Shown: positions 12,001 to 24,000 of the stretch, in pieces
How the letters are laid out: each line of letters opens with the position of its first letter
How positions within the stretch are numbered: position 1 is the stretch's first letter
Assembly: GCA_037903475.1 (NCBI GenBank)
Contig: JBAJFG010000058.1
Span: forward strand, 372,001-436,000
Direction: 5' to 3'
DNA length: 64,000 nt
Origin: Ancylostoma caninum
Lineage: Eukaryota; Nematoda; Chromadorea; Rhabditida; Ancylostomatidae
Program-made: the position numbers and the translations under genes
The notes under the pieces: model-generated
Told to the model about the DNA's origin: nothing
Database searches by the model: none
What the model saw: only the letters and a program-made list of their open reading frames with translations

Positions 12001-15000
12001 TGTTCTGGGAGCGAAGAGAAACAAGAGTCACTTGGCTTAGCTACCGCTATTGCAATTTCTAACTGTTATGCTCCGGGAAGATCTCAAAATTGGCGGCGAA
12101 GCAATCAAACGCGAAAGGGGCACACCAGTGTTGGAAATAAAATCCAGTTTTGCATGCCGTTCATCTCCGATGATGTTAGCAGAGCCACGCGACTCTGTCT
12201 GAGGAGAGCAGAATTGGAAGATTTGGTCACGATCGCAGAAATACCACCAAAGAACCTGAAGCACCAATTAGTCCGGAACCGTATTTATGACCGCCTCTGC
12301 ATAACACCTAACTGCGTAATTTGCCCGTTTGGCAGAGAAGGTGACTGCATGAGATCGTGTGTCATATACATGATCAAATGTAGGAAATGCTGTGACGAAT
12401 ACATTGGTGAAACTGCACGGCCACTCTGTGTTCGAATCAAGGAACACCTCGAGGGGAAATCGAGTTCTCGTACATCTACTCCTCTAGGTTGTCATCGAAT
12501 GCGAGTGCACGACGGTGTCGATTATGAAGTTGAAACCACAATCCTTGAATTCGAAACTGAGATTTCCGCACGCAAAACTCTTGAAGCGTTTTGGATTCAC
12601 ACTAAAAATCCAAAAATGAACCGCAAGGAGGAGTGCCCCACCATAACCAATGAACTCCTTCCATATCTCAAATTATGTGATATCTAAGCCGAGATATGAC
12701 TTGTGGCAGAAAGCCTCACTCTACTGACAAGTCTAATGCGTTCGGTCGTCACTGACAACACCAGCATTCGGTAGACTGGCAGAGGTGAGATTCCGACTTC
12801 CAACAGGTTTGCTGGTTTTTTGAGTATGGCCTCGATCTAATGTTTGACTGAAGAGGCGTTTGTGCGGCTACTCTCATACATCGTTTGATCCTCTCAGGCC
12901 CTGAAGAAGGCGAAGCCGCCGAAACGTTGGCCAATAAAAAGTATTACTAACCTCGTGTTCGGCTAACAAGTTTACCAACTGACTACTATGCCGAGGTTCA
13001 ATGACGACCGGACTTGGGAACAGAAAGTGTGAATTTGTACCGGTAGACATTTTCTACCATTTCTAAGTTTTTCTAAACCAGATCTTCAGAATTGGGAGAC
13101 TGTGTTAGGATTTTGGTGGGTGCTGTGAAGGTGTGATTCACTGCAGCCTTCTGCAACCTGCTAAACATTGACGCCAGGGACCTGGTATTGTAATTATTGT
13201 CCGCAAAACTACTGTAGATGTGGTCGGCAGGAGTGAACAAACGCTGCTTTCCCTCTCCTCCAGGATATCGTTAAGCCTCACATTCTAAAGCTCACCCGGC
13301 AAAAACTGATACAGTAAGGCATTGAGGTTCTTACTCGTTGACCTTATTCCTCAGAACATTATCCTACAGTACAAGTGCTCCGACTCGCCTTCGGCGAGTC
13401 TCGCACTTGCCCGCTCCGCGGGAGCTCGATACTGATGTAGCATTTTTGTAGCTTTATTTACAATCAAAACTGGTGATGCGGGAAGTTGCGAGGTTCGCCG
13501 AAAGCGAGGCGGAGCACCTGTTGTATTCAAATGTTTGCATGCATGCATGTTTGCAGTGAGTATTTGCGCTATTCAACTTTACTGGCCCCAAAATCTTCAA
13601 AAAAATTTTTTTTGGCTGAAACTTCACGTAGGGGGGTTTATTCGGGGTGCTGAGCACAAATATCGTATGAATTTGGCGAGGTAACCCCATTTTTTAATGG
13701 TTAAGCTAGATGTACTGTAGATTTGGTACCTCAAGGAACCGTGTCAAATTTTGCGTAGTGGGGTTTTTTGACGCCGATCACGAAAACCACCACTATTTTG
13801 CACGCCACCTCCGTTTTCTACCCGATATCGGCATTTTCTCTCAATTTCCTACCGTAACCCACGTAAAAATGGGGTTACGGTGCAAAGCGGATACGATATT
13901 CGTGCTCAGCACCTCAGACAACCCCCCTTCCCCCGCTGTGCAAAGTCTCGAGAAACGGCAAAAGACCTTGACGTTGCAGTGGAGGGCCCAATTCTGAGTC
14001 GAACGGTATAGGTTTCATGTGTCTTTGTCCTCTGGATCGTGAGATATAAGCGATTACAGACAAACACACGAACAGATGAGTTTTACTATATAGTGATATC
14101 CATTTTCCGAACTCCAGATGCAATCCTGCGACAGCAGCACATTGCTGATCTGACGCATGCTGAAATCGCCTTCCAAAAGTTTGCTAATCCTTGTGATCTC
14201 AGTTTTTGTTGTAGGGGCATGCAATCCTGCTGAATTGTCGGGGAGGATCTGCCGAATTGAATGGTTGCTAAAGCGACCAAAAAGATTGTGTCTGAGCAGA
14301 GTTACGACACTTCGAACTGATGCGTCCGTTTCGGCAATCAATTTCGCAACAACTAATATTTATTATCTTAATTCTTCTTCTTAGCGTTTTTCCCGTTTCG
14401 CAGCGAGGTCCGCTTTGCTTATCTTTTGACGCCAGAGTGCTCTGTCGTGCGCTTGGTCGGGATGAATCCCAGCCGTCTTGAGGTCACCGTGTGTCAAGCC
14501 ATCGTTGCTTTGGTCGTCCTTTAGGCAGCTTTCCTGGCACCTCTACGTCGAAGCCAATCCTACAGACTTTGTCGCCATCAGCGCAAAGAACGTGACCAAA
14601 CCATTGCAGACGCGCCTCACGGAGCTTGTCGGCTATCGCAACTACCCCAAATCGCTGTCGTATGTCCTGGTTGCACATGCGATCTATCTGTGCAATGCCA
14701 CCCATCCACCGCAGCATCCTCATCTCAGTGACACTGATTCGGCGTTCCATTTCCTTAGTGGCGGGTAGCACTCGGCACCATATAGCGGGACAGGACGTAC
14801 CACGGTACGGTAGTTCTTCGACTTGAGCCGGTCTGGTATGTCCTTTTCGCACAGCACACCAGTCAGCGAGCGCCACTTCAACCACGCAGCGGCGACGCGT
14901 GCGGTGATCTCATGGACATCTGATGAAACCACTGAGCCAAGGTATTTGAACGTAGCGGCTCGCGAAAGATTCGTGCCATTAACTTTGATAGTGTACTCGT

Positions 15001-18000
15001 GTTCGTCTGTGGTCAAATACTCGGTCTTCTTAACGTTGAGGCGGAGGCCGAACCGTGCCAGCTGGTCTCCACTCCACGCTTGCGTCTGCCGTTCAAGTTC
15101 ACCCTTGTCTTCGGATGCGAGCATTACGCGTACAGCAGCGTCCACGGCGCTGGTCCGTGAGGCTCCTTTGGGATGGCATCCATGACTATGATGAAAAGAA
15201 GCGGGGAAAGGGCTGAGCCTTGGTGTACGCCCACGGTTATGAGGAACTCCATCGACGTGCCCGCGGCCGCCTGCACTTTACTCCTGTGGTCGGCATAAAG
15301 AATCCGCACCCATTCGATCAGCTCTTCGGGAATGCCGTAAAGCCGCAGAGCGTACCAAATGACTTCGTGAGGGACGCGGTCAAAGGCCTTCTCCAGATCT
15401 AGGAAAGCTAGGTGCAATGGTCTTTTCTTTTCACGATGCTTCTCGATCACGAGACGGGCGGCGTGGATAGCATCGGTAGTGCCGCATCCGGATACAAAGC
15501 CGCATTGGTTGGAAGATAGCTGGACGATTTCGCGAATCTGGCGATCAATGATGCGTTCGAAGATCTTCATGGTATGCGACAACAGCCGGATTGGTCGATA
15601 GTTCATGCAGTCAGCGGGGCTACCCTTGCCGGTCCAGATTGGGATGGTAGTGCTTCGCTGCCAGTCCACGGGCACCTTCTCCGCTATGACTAGATTAAAA
15701 AATTTCTTCAACCAATCAGCGGAGTTCCACCACTGCGACTTCCACAATTCCGCTGCCATATCATCTGGACTAGTTGCTTTGCCTAGCTTTATTCGCTTCA
15801 GTGCATACATGGTCTCTTCGATGGTGATCGGCTGCACTGGTCCGAAATGGGCGGAATTTCTGGGACGGATGGGTGTGCAAATTCTTCCGTTGAGACCTTC
15901 TCAAAGTAATCGTTCCATCGTTGCATCACCTTCTTGTGATCCATCAGGAGGTGACCTTACTAGTCGTTGATGCCGCGAAACTTCTCGACGTCGTCTGCTT
16001 GGCGCTGACGCGATTTCGCGAGTCGGTCGATGAAGCGCTCACCGTCCCTCGAGTCTAACTTCTTACAGACTTCATTGTAATGAGCCGTCTTCGCTGCGGC
16101 TACAGCCTTCTTATCAGCCCTTTTCGCTTCGCGGTAATTCCTCCAGTTGTCTGTCGTTTTATTGTCAAGGAAGGAGTGGTATATAGCTTCTTTTCACGAA
16201 CTTTCGCCCTCACTTCTTCCGTCCACAGCCAAGTCTTCCTGTCAATCTTCCGTCGATCAGGTTTGGTCGTGCCGAGTTCGGAGCGAGCAGTTGCGAGGAC
16301 AGCATCAGTTACCTTTTGTCATGCTTCGTCGACGTTCGTGATGGGTGGCAACTGAATGTGAGAGATGACTGCCATTTCTTTCTCTCTTAATTTCCACCAC
16401 TTGATTCGAGCCGGCCCACATCGTTCGACGCGCTTCTTGTTTGGCGGCGTGGTTTTCATTGTGCAGATTAGCGGCCGGTGTTGCGATGCGACCGTCTTAT
16501 ACAGTACGACTTTTGCATCCGTGAGCTTCTGGCCTTGATACCTCACAAGCACGTAGTCGATCTGTGTCTTGTTGCTGCCACTGTAGAAGGAGACGAGGTG
16601 GGATGGTCCCTCCCGAAATCTCGTGTTCGTTATAACAAGGTTATGAGACTCGGCGTAATCGAGAATGCGCTCGCCATCCTCGTTACGCACCCCGTATCCG
16701 AAGCCGCCGTGGCATCTGTAGCCGTCCCTCGTCACTCCTACGTGACCAGTCAAGTCTCCTGCAATAATGACCGTATCTTCTGCTGTTACTGCAGCAGTCT
16801 TCTCATCAATCAGCGCCCAGAATCGTCTTTGGCTCGATCTGAACATCCAGTCTGCGGGGCGTATGCCGAGAAAAAGTGGATGCGCCTTTCTAACGTGACG
16901 ACAACAGTCTTCATAAGACGGTCGTCAAAACGCTCTACGCCTGCTATGGAATCCTTGAACCGTTCGGAGACAATAATGTCGACACCATTTCTTGTACCTG
17001 GACTACCACTGTAGACGATTTTGAATCCGCACCCGATGTCCTTGGATTTGCTGCCAGACCACCTCGTCTCCTGCACCGCGCACAAGTCGATTCGACGGCG
17101 CTGCAGTGCTGCTGCCAGTCCACATGATCGGCCTGTCAACGTGCCGACGTTCAAAGTTTAGAGTATTATTATTATTATTTTATTATTATTTATTATTATT
17201 TAGGTATTCAAAGTAATAGCAATACGCGTCTTGGCTACGTTGTTATCCTCAACGACTTGCCTGCTTGCCCCTCGATGCCGCCGTTCGCGAAGCATCGAGG
17301 ACCCTCGCATATTATTGTCCACACTCACCGGGCCCCGCGAGTGGGCGTCAATTCCCGCGTGCGTCGTAGCTTTCTTCTTGAATCCATTTGACGTCATGAT
17401 CCATTAGATGTGACGTGGGGTGTTCGTCAGCCGGCCTGTCACTAGTCACTATGGCCTGTCGCCGGCATTCGGCTGCTTTTGGTCCGCGGTAAACCCCCTA
17501 TCGGCTGGCTGCTTTTGGTCCGCGGTAAACCCTCTATCCGCCACCTGGGGTCGCGCCACGTAGCCTCGCAGCAAATCGGCTGGGATCCCTCATAGGAGGG
17601 AGATTAGTGGATTTATTATTTTAATTAATATTTTTATTTATTTTATTTTTCGTCTGGGTCTCCAAAACGCGGAGACCTCACTTTTTTCCCACCACCCCCC
17701 CCCCCTCCTGCCCACTTTCTGCGTCCGCCACTGCCTTTTATGTATCGATACGGCCGAAGTACACAGAGGCGCTGTCGAGTTGTATGGGGATATCTCAAAA
17801 CATTCTCTATCCCTATAATTACTCTAGTAAGGTGAGCTTTCTATGAAGTCTGCTCGGATGGAGTCTGCGAATTAGCCACTCTCGGGAAACCAGCAAAAAT
17901 ACTGTCATATTACCTTTAGAACTTCGCTTCTCATTTTGCTCCGAGAAGTGCTGCACTCTTTTTGAAAACCTTCACAGTTTATCAGAAGTCGGCTAGAAGG

Positions 18001-21000
18001 TTAGCTCCCGTTCCATCTGACGAAAGAGGGACATGGCATGTGCAGTACCGGTCAATCTTTCTTCTCAGAGATTCCGGGACGACGAACACAGGCCGAACCC
18101 GTCTCAACAACAGTTACACCGCGGGGTGAAAGCTCATTTTGTCGCCCCACGGGCTGCGTTCACCCCAGGAAGCCTGTGTTTCGGGGGGATGAACTGGTTT
18201 GCATGTCTCAAACCTAGGATTGCAGCTCAATATGGGCGCAGGGCTGTGTTCGTACTGTAGATTTGGGTAAGTGGATGTATACCCAAGCTCATCCAAAAAT
18301 AGCCCCGAACGTGTACTCGCTTTCCCGGCAGCGCTTGAGGGATGCTGCGGACCTCCAGATCCGTGCCGCACCCGCACGCGTCCGCACCGCACGGATCTCG
18401 TCTGATCGATTATTGCACTGGGACACAGTTTTACCCGGGCCTCAGCCGGCCTGACGAGTCTCGCTGAGCTCGCCTTGTCTCCGCCGAAGCGAAGACCCGA
18501 CTAAACTTTGATGCTCAACCAGCGGCTTATACACTTCCCAAGGGGCGTGTCGCCTCGTGGCAAGGAGCTGGCAGAAAGCAGGATCAACAGCACCACATTT
18601 CTCGAACGAAGCCGGAACGCGGGGTTTGCTGCTTTTAGCGGTCGGAATGCAGCAGTTCTTCCTCTTGCAGCAATGTCTGCTTCCATTTCTTGGGGGGGGG
18701 GGATTGGCTTGCCAGCTTCTGCTGCGTTTGCCTTATCCTGTTACCTGGGTTGCATCACAGAATGAACCGCATCTGTTCTGTTGCTCTGCCGCACCGCAGC
18801 ATGTAGCGGTGCGGTAGAGCAGGTTGATGCTGGCGTTGCTGGCGTTGCCTGTTGGGTGCTGTTGGTGTTCAGCACCTCGCTGTTGTCAGTCAAATACTTC
18901 TAGAGGCTGCAAAATATTCTTCGCAAGGGCCGTGCAACGTAAAATTTACTACGTTTGTGAGAAGTCGGGTTCCTGTCGCATGACATCAGGTACGTTCATC
19001 ATAACATTATTTCATATTACCGAAAATATTCAACGGTATGTGTTTTTGAGGCAAAAGGTCGAAATGTCGGTCTTGTCGGTTCCAGCGATGTCTCAAAGCT
19101 AGAATGTGTCCTGAAGGTTGGATGTGATTTGGATCTCATGCAGCAAAAGCTCTATGTTTTGTTTTTACAGAGGTTGGAAAACTAAGAGATTTGAAACTTC
19201 CCGATCGACTTGTCATTCAGGCAAAGGAAGAAAACAGTGTCGTGCCCTACTTCGACCTCACTTCCTTTTGTTATGTGAGCACATTTGTATGTCTTTTTGG
19301 ACGTTTTCCCAATGCTGTATGCAATATTTCCTCGGAAGAAACTGCATGCGAAATAATTATCTTTTGTGTGATATCTACATCCAGATTGAAATGTTTCTCT
19401 TAGCTTTAGCTCTTTGCAAACAATAAGAGTTTGTTACCAAAATTCGTGTAGCCTATATAATGGTCCACTAGAACCTGTAGCAGCTAAACAGTAGCCATGG
19501 CGGATTGTTCGAGAATAAGTTCAGCTCTTTCCTTTGCCCACCTTTTGCAATTCCTTTCCATCATTCGCATGTGCACTCTTTCCCGGCCTATCGTGGTATG
19601 AGGAGTTAGGTGAGGCAAGCGCAGCACTGTCTATGAGTTTCACTGCGTTATGAAAGAGTTACACTGCCGCTATAGTCCTCGAGGAGTGTAGCACCTTGCG
19701 TCGCCGTCGCCGGCGACTGTGAGGCCAATACGCATCGATTGTGGGCGGAACGGCGGCGGCCGCCTTCGCCGGCGACTGGCGATCGCCAACATCGGCGGCC
19801 GCCAATATTGGCGACTGTGACGTCGGTGCCTATCGATTGGTTGCCAACATTGGCGATTGACGGCCGCCAATGTTGGCGGCTGCGGTGCCGGTGCGTATCG
19901 ATTGTCAGGGGTCGCCAACATTGGCGGCCGTCGTCGCCGGCGACGGCGACGCAGGGTGCTACACTCCTCGAGGAGTATAGCGGCTACCTAAGAGTGCACC
20001 ATGTCAGCCGCTTCGTTATGGAAATTATAGAAATTATATAACATCAGTAGCTAAATGAATGGTGCAACTGCATACAACCAATTTTTAGCAACTCGCTCTT
20101 ACCTATGTCCCTTCAAATTTTTGATTACTCTTCGTATACATCATTTGGCAGTTTTTTAGTGGTTCTCAATATACACATTGGTGTTTGACAACGGCGGTAG
20201 TAGACAAGATAATAATGTGAGAGAGGGCTTGGAAGAAAGAAAAATGGTTTTGACGGAGGATGATTTTTGTTTTTTGTGTTTTTGATGTTTTCAACTCAAT
20301 GATAAATGTCAACATCTTAGAGCGCTGACGTACTCAAGCAAGAAAAGGCTGGTGTCATACACCTGCAGTGCTGGGAGCTGCCAGTTCGAGTGATTAGAGT
20401 GATTATTTATTGCGCTTGTGGCAGCGGATCTAATTCACTGACATGTTACATGGGACCCCGCTCAGTTTTAAAACAGCAGTAATCTTAAAGTTCCCTTTTC
20501 CAAAGCAAAAAAAAAACTGAAAACGAGAATACCAATGACATCAAGCGAATTCCCATGCAGTGAATGAGTGTTAATGAATGCGATATCTGCGTAATTCTGC
20601 GTAAACGAGAATTCAAGTTTAGAAAAAAAAACGATCTAGAAAAAAGAAACGACTGTGCATCAATACAGTATATATGTATTTACAGCTACTATAAACAGTT
20701 GTCTCCAACCTACACACATTGGACTAATATTCTTCTAGGAAATGTCGTCACGCATTAGCTAAAACCGCAATCAATCGGGTTCCAGCTTTAGCATGGTCTT
20801 TGAGCTCTTCTCCGTCAAAACAAACTCATGGATAGAATTACGCGGCGCGACATTTTGGGCACTTGATATTTGGCTAACGGCGGTCACATTGAATACCTAA
20901 AGCCTTAAATAACAGGACGCCAAAAACCCTCTTGCTCGTATTCATTTTTGTTGGAGCTACTAATGTTATAACACTGTAAGAGGCACTAAGACATTCTGGC

Positions 21001-24000
21001 GTTTGGAGCGCATGTGAACCCGCCCACTTCTGGCCGATTCAGGCTTCCGGCAGGGAGTCGCGGGTGGTGCAGGAATACTTGCTGAAGGTGCGGATAGAGC
21101 CGGAAGACCTGCTATGAGCGCGCATGAGGCAGGGGATATGCAGGTTGACCTGCACCCTATTTTTCTCTCCATTGCCACGTGGCACCCGAACTATATGAAA
21201 GCCGACAGACGACTGTAAAAGCTTAGTCTGTTCTCGGCTGTGGCGGAGTCTAGACGAGTCCTACGGGACTTGTCTGGCCAACTGATGCCCGGTTGAAGCT
21301 ATGGCCCAGCCCCCGTTTGGCCAGACAAGATGCGTGGGATGCGAAAAATCCGCCTCGCCGCTGATGTCCGGCTCTTCGAGCGCTGGCGCGGGGAACACAT
21401 ACGTGCCCGGCGAACTCGTTTTTAAACCATCTTTGTAGTCACCAGTTTCCAGAACATGACCTGCCTTGATCCTGCTATCACCGTAGCAGGATCACAGTAG
21501 GTCAAATGGCGCGACTAACGGCGGAATAGGCGTGTCAACTCCACCCCCTTTTGCGTTTGTCCCGCAGTTGTCAGGCCGCGAGAAACGGTGTGGAGCGGCG
21601 CTCCAAACGCCCGAGTTGCTGAAATCCGCTATATGTTTCACACTGCAGAAGTTGTCCGCCATGGCATAGCAGAGAGAAGGGATCCTATTCGACTAATTGT
21701 GAAGGACTTAATTTCCCTCGTTTTCATATTTTTTTTAAACTAAATGCAATATGAGCGAGCAAAATTGACACAAGAGGGAATGAGATCAGTAATGACCCGA
21801 CTATCAATTTTCGAGGATCCCTTGGAAACAGTAAAGTGATGTGAGATGAAGATGTGATCCCCACATCTTCGACATCACTTGACTGTTTCCTTAGTACTTG
21901 ATTTTGCTGTCCCACAGATGAGGTTCAACGCCAAAGTCTTTTTTTTTTTTTGAGAATTCAGAGGAATAAATGCTTACACACGTCCAAATCTAGAGCGGTA
22001 TCAAAAGATACGCGTTTTTTCAGATTTAATATTGCTCAGGCATTCGGGTGGTAGTCCAAAATGATGAATCCCGCTCGAGGGGAACGGGAGTCATCAAAAA
22101 TCGTGAATTTTTTCCCGCAACATCCCGATTTTGTCCGGAAAGTTCTGGCGAAGACCGGATTTCGTCGCGAAACTGAAAAACATTAGTAAATAGAAATGCA
22201 TGTCGAGTTCCGGAGCACGGGATGCGCATCGTAGTGCACGCGGACACGTCTCTGCATCCGAGCCGCGTGCGCGCGCGACTGCGTCTTAAGCATCTCACCG
22301 GTGTTAGCACTGGACCACGGTTCCAACAGGCCCTCAGTGGGCTAGTCGAGTCCCGTAAAACTCCACTTCCCGCCGAAGTGAAGAGTAGACTGAACTCTAT
22401 CTGCAAACTGAGCTTATACACTCCCTTTCTTGGTAAGGGTTGTCACGTGGCAATTACAATTCTCCGGCTAATCCCGCAATAAAACCTAAATAATCTGTCC
22501 CGCCGGTGCATCTGATTTTGTCGCAAAAATGATAAGAAAGCGTTTTGTCAGGCGGCACTCCCGCAAGAATCTCTGAGTATGTGCGCATATCAAAGTTGTT
22601 CCGGAGGAATGGCCAGCACAACATTTCGATTGTTTAAGTCTAAATTTGATAAAGTATAAAGTGGTCGGCGTTAATCAATCCCGTCACGAGGGATGCGCCA
22701 CGCATTCGACTTCATCTGAGCATCGTAGAGGCGTTGAATGCGTATGTGCCCTATACAATGACTTGCGGGGGGCACCCGATGTACCAAGTCAGTGCTTCAT
22801 CCTCCCAGACTGCTCTGGTACCAATTTACCGACCCCGGAGGGATGGAAGGCTTGGTTGGCCTCGGGCGGGATCGAACCATCGATCGTGTGCGTGCGCAGC
22901 GAGCCTCTTACCACTGCGCCACACGCGCCCCTAAATTTGATACCTCATGCTAAAATATTGTAATTCGGAAAGCAAATAACCCACTGGTATTTACACCCAG
23001 GTTTGAACTCTGGGGACCTTCTGAAAGAAAAGAGAGAAGGTAAGATGGAGATAGGGAAAAACTGGATGAAAATTGTGACATGAAGCCGTCCACACATTTC
23101 TGATGTGTTTGTTTTCGCTTCCAAAAAATCAAGATAGCGGAAATTCCGGAATCTTTTTGGCAATTTTTCACTCCTTTTGTGATCCGCTGCTATATTCATT
23201 TATCTTTCCTCTGCACATAGAATTCTTGAAACAGTTAAAAGTTGGCTAAAGACTTATATGGTCCCTCTACTGATCTCCATCATCCAAGGGATTACACACA
23301 AGTTGCTGCTAGGCTGCGTGGCGCTACCCCGGGTGACGGATACTGTGTTAAACGCACACCAAAAGTAGCAATGCGCTTCCACTGCGTGGGTCGATCTAGT
23401 GGATCGACTTCTTAACTTTGCTGTGCTGGATTCAACGATCTAGTGGATCGACTTCTTAACTTTGCTGTGCTGGATTCAATCCATATGGTCGGCATTCGGG
23501 GGTGAATGTATGCTCACATGGGATCGCTTGATCGCAGGTTGTATCCTGCATATTTGGTCGAGACAAAATACCCACTCTAACTACTGGGAAGGGTATGAAA
23601 GACGATCAGGGGCCGCCTCCAATAAACCGGTCCCTCGTTTACTTCGAGGAGGAATGCCTCCCCCCAGTAATTCCCGCGTCACACTTTGCGACAAGTCTGC
23701 AGTTGAACACCATGTCACGTCTGGATGGAACCATGGATTGCGCTTTCAAAGAAACTTCGAATGAAGCTGGAGCATACCTCAGCGTACTTTGCTCTTCACC
23801 ACTATTTCTTGGATGTTGCGAAATATAGGCAAGGATAACTGGCCGACAAAGGCCACAAGAAAGAGCGCAAGATCTGTCTAGATTCAATGTTGACAGGAGT
23901 AAGCCACGAACTTGGCAATGGTTGCGAGCTCATTTACCATGGCACGATATCTTGCCGCATTGGAGTTGGAATAATCGTCGATGAATGCTACCGAAACTTT

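Larger units (their letters stand above)
11063..13021 (+). mobile_element. Penelope-like retroelement with 14-bp target duplication
   Basis: The element is bounded by agaaagtgtgaatt at 11049-11062 and 13022-13035. A 75-bp terminal segment (11063-11137) recurs as a perfect inverted copy at 12902-12976, the inverted terminal repeat style seen in 5'-truncated Penelope copies. Coding remnants fill the middle. It is inserted inside the mariner-like element. Confidence 0.85.
10433..14356. mobile_element. Mariner-like element interrupted by a Penelope element
   Basis: Inverted termini read TCAGGTTGTTGCGAAATTAA at 10433 and, from the other strand at 14356, TTAGTTGTTGCGAAATTGAT. Both are flanked by TA. 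The wording is typical of mariner TIRs. Subtracting the inserted Penelope element leaves about 1.95 kb. I see no intact transposase or D,D34D motif, so it is non-autonomous or decayed. A related element with the same terminal wording lies at 34824-35747. Confidence 0.7.
10281..17733. mobile_element. hAT-type element enlarged to 7.45 kb by nested insertions
   Basis: The left end is CAGTGGCGGACGCAGG at 10281 and the right end is its inverted partner ending at 17733. Both are flanked by the perfect 8-bp duplication ccttttat (10273-10280 and 17734-17741). The arms match the compact 187-bp element at 28607-28793, including the cgtctgggtc..ccaaaacg stretch. About 10281-10430 and 17640-17733 are the original element. 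The rest is later insertions: mariner-like 10433-14356 with a Penelope inside it, and an RTE LINE. Confidence 0.9.

Noticed and set aside
14478..17014. Plus-strand frames up to 178 codons opposite the RTE
   Set aside because: They are antisense shadows of the RTE coding region.
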